A stretch of DNA of 64,000 nt, from positions 1,426,001 to 1,490,000 of the forward strand of contig NZ_JAOVZR010000001.1 of the NCBI RefSeq assembly GCF_026619415.1, read 5' to 3'. The number at the start of each line of letters is the position of its first letter. Positions within the stretch are counted from its first letter, which is position 1. Below are positions 60,831-64,000 of the stretch, piece by piece. The position numbers and the translations under genes are program-made. The notes under the pieces were generated by a model. The model ran no database searches and was not told the DNA's origin. It worked only from the letters and a program-made list of their open reading frames with translations. The stretch is from Hoeflea algicola (GTDB lineage Bacteria; Pseudomonadota; Alphaproteobacteria; Rhizobiales; Rhizobiaceae).

Positions 60831-62864
60831 ATGGGTTTGATCAATGTGCACAGCTATTATGCCGGACAATGGACCGCTGCCGATGACGGCGCTCGCGCAA
60901 TAGCAAATGCTGTCACCGGCGAACCCTTAGCGATTGCCGGTCAGGCTGCACTCGATACGCAATCCATGGTCGATTTCGCCCGGACCAAGGGCGGGCCGGC
61001 GCTTCGGGCCATGAGTTTTCATGACCGCGCCCGCATGCTCAAGGCGCTGGCGCTGGAGCTCTCCAAGTTCAAGGACGAGCTTTACTCGCTCTCCCACACC
61101 ACCGGCGCCACCACGCCTGATGCAATGATCGACATCGACGGCGGCATCGGCACCATGCTGGTCTATGCCTCAAAAGGCCGGCGCGAGATGCCCGACGGCG
61201 ACATCTATGTCGATGGCGAACTGGAGATGCTCTCGCGCAATGGCACCTTTGTCGGCCAGCATGTTGCCACCTCGCTCCACGGTGTTGCCATCCACATAAA
61301 CGCCTTCAACTTCCCGGTCTGGGGCATGCTCGAAAAGCTTGCCCCCACGCTGCTGGCCGGCATGCCGGCCATCGTCAAACCGGCGACCGCCACCTGCCAT
61401 GTCACCGAGCAATCCGTCCGCCGCATGATCGAAAGCGGCATCCTGCCCGACGGCGCGCTGCAGCTGGTTTCGGGCGGTTTGGGCGATTTGCTCGACCGGC
61501 TCGATTATCAGGACGTGGTCGGCTTCACCGGCTCGGCCAAAACCGCGCTGATGCTGCGCTCCAATCCGATCCTGCTTGAGAAAAGTGTCCGTTTCGTCGC
61601 CGAACAAGACAGCCTCAACGCCTCCGTGCTTGGTCCGGACGTCACCGTAGCCAGCCCGGAGTTCGACATTCTGGTCAAGGAAGCCGTGCGCGAGATCACC
61701 GCCAAGGCCGGGCAGAAATGCACCGCCATCCGCCGCATCATCGTGCCTGAAGCGTTGCTCGGCCCGCTAGGCGAGGCGATTGCCGAAAAGCTCGGCAAGA
61801 TCCGCATCGGCGACCCGGCGCTGGAAACCACCCGCATGGGCGCACTCGCATCGGCCGCCCAGAAAGCCGACGTGCTCGACAAGGCCCGCCAGATCGCAGC
61901 CGAATGCCGGGTTCTCACCGGCGACCCAGACGCTTTCGAGGTCGATGGCGCCGACAGGACCAAGGGCGCCTTCGTGCCGCCGATGCTGTTTGCCTGCGAT
62001 GATCCCGACACCGCCAATGCCGTTCACTCGGTCGAGGCTTTTGGCCCGGTGGCAACGCTGATGCCCTACCGTAATCTGGCCCATGCCGGCCAGTTGATGA
62101 ACCGCGGACGCGGCAGCCTTGTCGCCTCCGTCATCACCCATGATCCGGCCGTCGCCCGGACGCTGCTGATCGACGCCGGCGCCTCGCATGGCCGTATCTA
62201 TGTCAACAACCGCGACAGCGAGCACGAAGCCACTGGCCACGGCTCGCCTTTGCCGCACATGGTCCATGGCGGCCCCGGCCGCGCCGGCGGCGGCGAGGAA
62301 CTCGGCGGCATCCGCGGCGTCATGCATTACATGCAGCGCACCGCCATCCAGGGCAGCCCCGACATCATCTCCGGCATCACTGGCACCTGGATCAAGGGCG
62401 CGGCCAAACCGAAGTCATCGGTCCACCCCTTCACCCGCAGCTTCGACGATCTCGCCATCGGCGACACCATCGAAGCCGGCCCGCGCACGGTGACGCTGGA
62501 AGACATCGAGACCTTCGCCCACTTCACCGGCGACACTTTCTACGCTCACATGGATGAGGAAGCCGCCAAGGCCAACCCGTTCTTCCCCGGCCGCGTCGCC
62601 CACGGCTATCTGCTTCTGTCCTTTGCAGCCGGCCTGTTCGTCTCCCCCGACCCCGGCCCGGTGCTCGCCAACACCGGCCTCGACGGGCTGAAATTCATGA
62701 AACCCGTCTCGCCCAGCGACGCCATCTCGGTGGCACTCACCGTCAAGCGCAAGACCCGCCGAACCGACGAATATGGCGAAGTCCGCTGGCACGTGGCAGT
62801 GCTCAACCAGGACGGCGACGACGTGGCCGAATACGAACTGCACACGATGAATGAATATGGCTGA
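60831..62864 (+). CDS. paaZ: PaaZ, oxepin-CoA hydrolase / aldehyde dehydrogenase
   Basis: 677 aa. The N-terminal aldehyde dehydrogenase domain (to about residue 520) has the catalytic cysteine C297 in [10 protein letters not shown] and the glutamate in [11 protein letters not shown]. The C-terminal MaoC-type hydratase domain (about 535-677) has [30 protein letters not shown]. PaaZ opens the oxepin ring and oxidises the aldehyde. The ATG at 60831 follows GGGAG. It lies 60 nt after the dehydrogenase gene. Confidence 0.95.
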   Translation: MGLINVHSYYAGQWTAADDGARAIANAVTGEPLAIAGQAALDTQSMVDFARTKGGPALRAMSFHDRARMLKALALELSKFKDELYSLSHTTGATTPDAMIDIDGGIGTMLVYASKGRREMPDGDIYVDGELEMLSRNGTFVGQHVATSLHGVAIHINAFNFPVWGMLEKLAPTLLAGMPAIVKPATATCHVTEQSVRRMIESGILPDGALQLVSGGLGDLLDRLDYQDVVGFTGSAKTALMLRSNPILLEKSVRFVAEQDSLNASVLGPDVTVASPEFDILVKEAVREITAKAGQKCTAIRRIIVPEALLGPLGEAIAEKLGKIRIGDPALETTRMGALASAAQKADVLDKARQIAAECRVLTGDPDAFEVDGADRTKGAFVPPMLFACDDPDTANAVHSVEAFGPVATLMPYRNLAHAGQLMNRGRGSLVASVITHDPAVARTLLIDAGASHGRIYVNNRDSEHEATGHGSPLPHMVHGGPGRAGGGEELGGIRGVMHYMQRTAIQGSPDIISGITGTWIKGAAKPKSSVHPFTRSFDDLAIGDTIEAGPRTVTLEDIETFAHFTGDTFYAHMDEEAAKANPFFPGRVAHGYLLLSFAAGLFVSPDPGPVLANTGLDGLKFMKPVSPSDAISVALTVKRKTRRTDEYGEVRWHVAVLNQDGDDVAEYELHTMNEYG

Positions 62865-63283
62865 TCGAGGTCGGGGACAGTTTATTTTTCACTGCGTGCG
62901 ATTGGCAAAGCCGTGGCCCGGGGCAAAAATGTAAACCATCCGCTATCTCGACGGGGTGGGGAAAAGTAAACTGTCCCCGGCATTCCATCCGCCCGATCTA
63001 CCTCCCGTCCTCATCCCCTCCTTGAGCCGGGAACCAGCGCCCCGGCGCCTGCCGGATCAAAGATCCTCTTCAACCCAAGCACTTCGGCTGTCTGGATTCC
63101 GGAGGCTTTGACGCCGCTGCGCTTGTCTGGTTCAAGCCCGCAACGGTGGAGCCTTCAGTTGTGCCATCCCGATATCGAACTTGTGTTGTGGGCTGTGCCA
63201 TCCACCTATCTTCCCGCGCGAACATCGCACTCGATTTTCAAACCGATGCTGTTAGGCTCGCCCACCAGCACGGGGAGAGAATC
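62865..63283. other. Intergenic region carrying a MITE/REP-like element
   Basis: No gene is convincing. The left part is the inverted-repeat element described separately. The right part (62980-63283) shows no recognisable gene, terminator or operator; it leads into the transporter gene at 63284. Confidence 0.5.
62872..62979. repeat. Inverted-repeat element with CGGGGACAGTTTA ends (MITE/REP-like)
   Basis: The 19-nt ends at 62872-62890 and 62961-62979 are inverted copies with one mismatch, each containing GGGGACAGTTTA followed by a T-rich run. The 108-nt unit between genes fits a non-autonomous mobile repeat. Similar GGGGACAGTTTACTTTT ends are, as I recall, scattered in many proteobacterial genomes. 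Confidence 0.7.
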
Positions 63284-64000
63284 TTGCTGCAAACACCGAA
63301 GCAACCGCAAATCCACACCTCGGCGGGCATCCTTTTGATGTGCGTCGGCGTGGCCTGCCTTTGCGTCAACGATGCCATCGCCAAGAACCTGACGGCGCAT
63401 TATTCGCCGGTTCAGATCCTGTTCCTGCGCAATCTGATCGCCCTGCCCTTTGCCATCCTGATTGCCTGGAAGATGGGCGGTGGCGCAGCGCTGCGCTCAC
63501 ACCGGCCGCTGGCGCATCTGTTGCGCGGCGCACTGTGGATCGGCGCCACCATCCTGTTCTTCACCTCCATCAAGTATCTCGGCCTGGCCGAAGCCACCGC
63601 CCTGATCTTTGTCGCGCCGCTGTTCATCACAGCACTTTCGGCGCTGATCTTCCGCGAGCCCGTCGGCTGGAAGCGCTGGCTGGCGGTCTTTGTCGGCTTT
63701 ATCGGCGTGCTGATCGCCGTACGTCCCGGCACCTCGGCATTCCAGACCGTCTCGCTGCTGCCCGTTGCCACCGCCTTCGTCTATGCGCTGTTGATGCTCT
63801 CGGCCCGCTGGGTGGACAACCGCGAGAGCGTCTGGACGCTGCTTCTCTACATCACCGGCACCGGCGCAGCACTGAGCCTGGTCCTTGTACCTTTCGTCTG
63901 GATTCCGCCACGGTCCGAAGACCTCTGGCTGTTTGTCGCCATCGCCATTTTCGGCACCGCCGGCATGACCATGATGACCCAGGCCTTTCGCCTCGCCCCC
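63284..64000 (+). CDS. DMT/EamA-family transporter (3' end cut by window edge)
   Basis: 239 codons to the right edge. The frame shows repeated hydrophobic helices: GILLMCVGVACLCVNDAIAK, LFLRNLIALPFAILIAWK, ALWIGATILFFTSIKYLGLAEATALIFVAPLFITALSAL and WLAVFVGFIGVLIAVRPG, the typical EamA repeat. The TTG at 63284 follows GGGGAG at 6-nt spacing; an ATG at 63338 would trim the N-terminal helix. Members export amino acids or metabolites; the substrate here is unknown. About 50-60 residues of the second half should lie beyond the window. Confidence 0.85.
   Translation, partial: MLQTPKQPQIHTSAGILLMCVGVACLCVNDAIAKNLTAHYSPVQILFLRNLIALPFAILIAWKMGGGAALRSHRPLAHLLRGALWIGATILFFTSIKYLGLAEATALIFVAPLFITALSALIFREPVGWKRWLAVFVGFIGVLIAVRPGTSAFQTVSLLPVATAFVYALLMLSARWVDNRESVWTLLLYITGTGAALSLVLVPFVWIPPRSEDLWLFVAIAIFGTAGMTMMTQAFRLAP

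Noticed and set aside
1..64000. tRNA or rRNA genes
   Set aside because: No stretch resembling a tRNA cloverleaf or rRNA was noticed in the intergenic regions, although no covariance search could be run.

Overview
The window looks like a chromosomal segment of a marine or coastal Hyphomicrobiales (Rhizobiales) alphaproteobacterium, most like Hoeflea and relatives. This rests on high GC with densely overlapping genes, a Paracoccus/Pseudaminobacter-type sox cluster, btaAB betaine-lipid genes, a TAXI-type TRAP transporter and rhizobial protein families (BTLCP peptidase, DUF1045, DUF3422). The genus is an inference. About 62 protein genes can be supported. I saw no rRNA or tRNA gene and no CRISPR array.

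Layout. 1-3685: phosphorus-starvation locus, with a DUF1045 phosphonate-associated gene (cut by the left edge) divergent from plcP-btaA-btaB, which replace phospholipid by betaine lipid. 3716-6286: molybdate importer modABC (minus strand). 6528-18360: thiosulfate oxidation region: soxXYZABCD and soxVW (minus), soxS and soxT (plus), a Tat-exported metallo-beta-lactamase protein and a second YeeE/YedE transporter. SoxC is a molybdoenzyme, so modABC beside it is functionally coherent. AT-rich dyads lie in the soxV/soxS and soxW/soxX gaps, and an FNR/FixK-type box precedes the second transporter. 18680-26758: BTLCP peptidase, a YhaO/YhaN (SbcD/SbcC-like) nuclease pair whose first gene has no ordinary start codon, and a SulP transporter with a universal stress protein.

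26759-29580 is an AT-richer accessory patch with an IS256-like remnant, an orphan amino-acid binding protein and a ketopantoate-reductase homologue. 29580-30986 is a MaoC-phosphotransacylase fusion. 31169-36206 is an envelope-stress cassette: cytochrome b561 (apparently frameshifted), two PepSY proteins, a two-component system and an EptA-type phosphoethanolamine transferase. 36310-37434 holds three tandem paralogues of a small secreted protein with an internal repeat, each followed by a hairpin. This is the least explained locus here.

37882-41559 is a TetR-HlyD-ABC-2 efflux operon with a 20-bp palindrome upstream. 41730-47223 is a tightly overlapping five-gene catabolic operon (flavin monooxygenase, BASS transporter, epimerase, SDR, acyl-CoA synthetase) of unknown substrate. 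47347-52345 holds DUF3422, DUF1850 and a TAXI-TRAP uptake system. 52564-55253 is a divergent CoA-transferase / HTH-citrate-synthase pair around a palindrome. 55324-62864 is a phenylacetate degradation region (TetR, paaK, paaI, paaG; divergent hydratase-dehydrogenase fusion and paaZ) without the ring epoxidase. 62872-62979 is a MITE/REP-like inverted repeat, and the window ends inside a DMT-family transporter gene.
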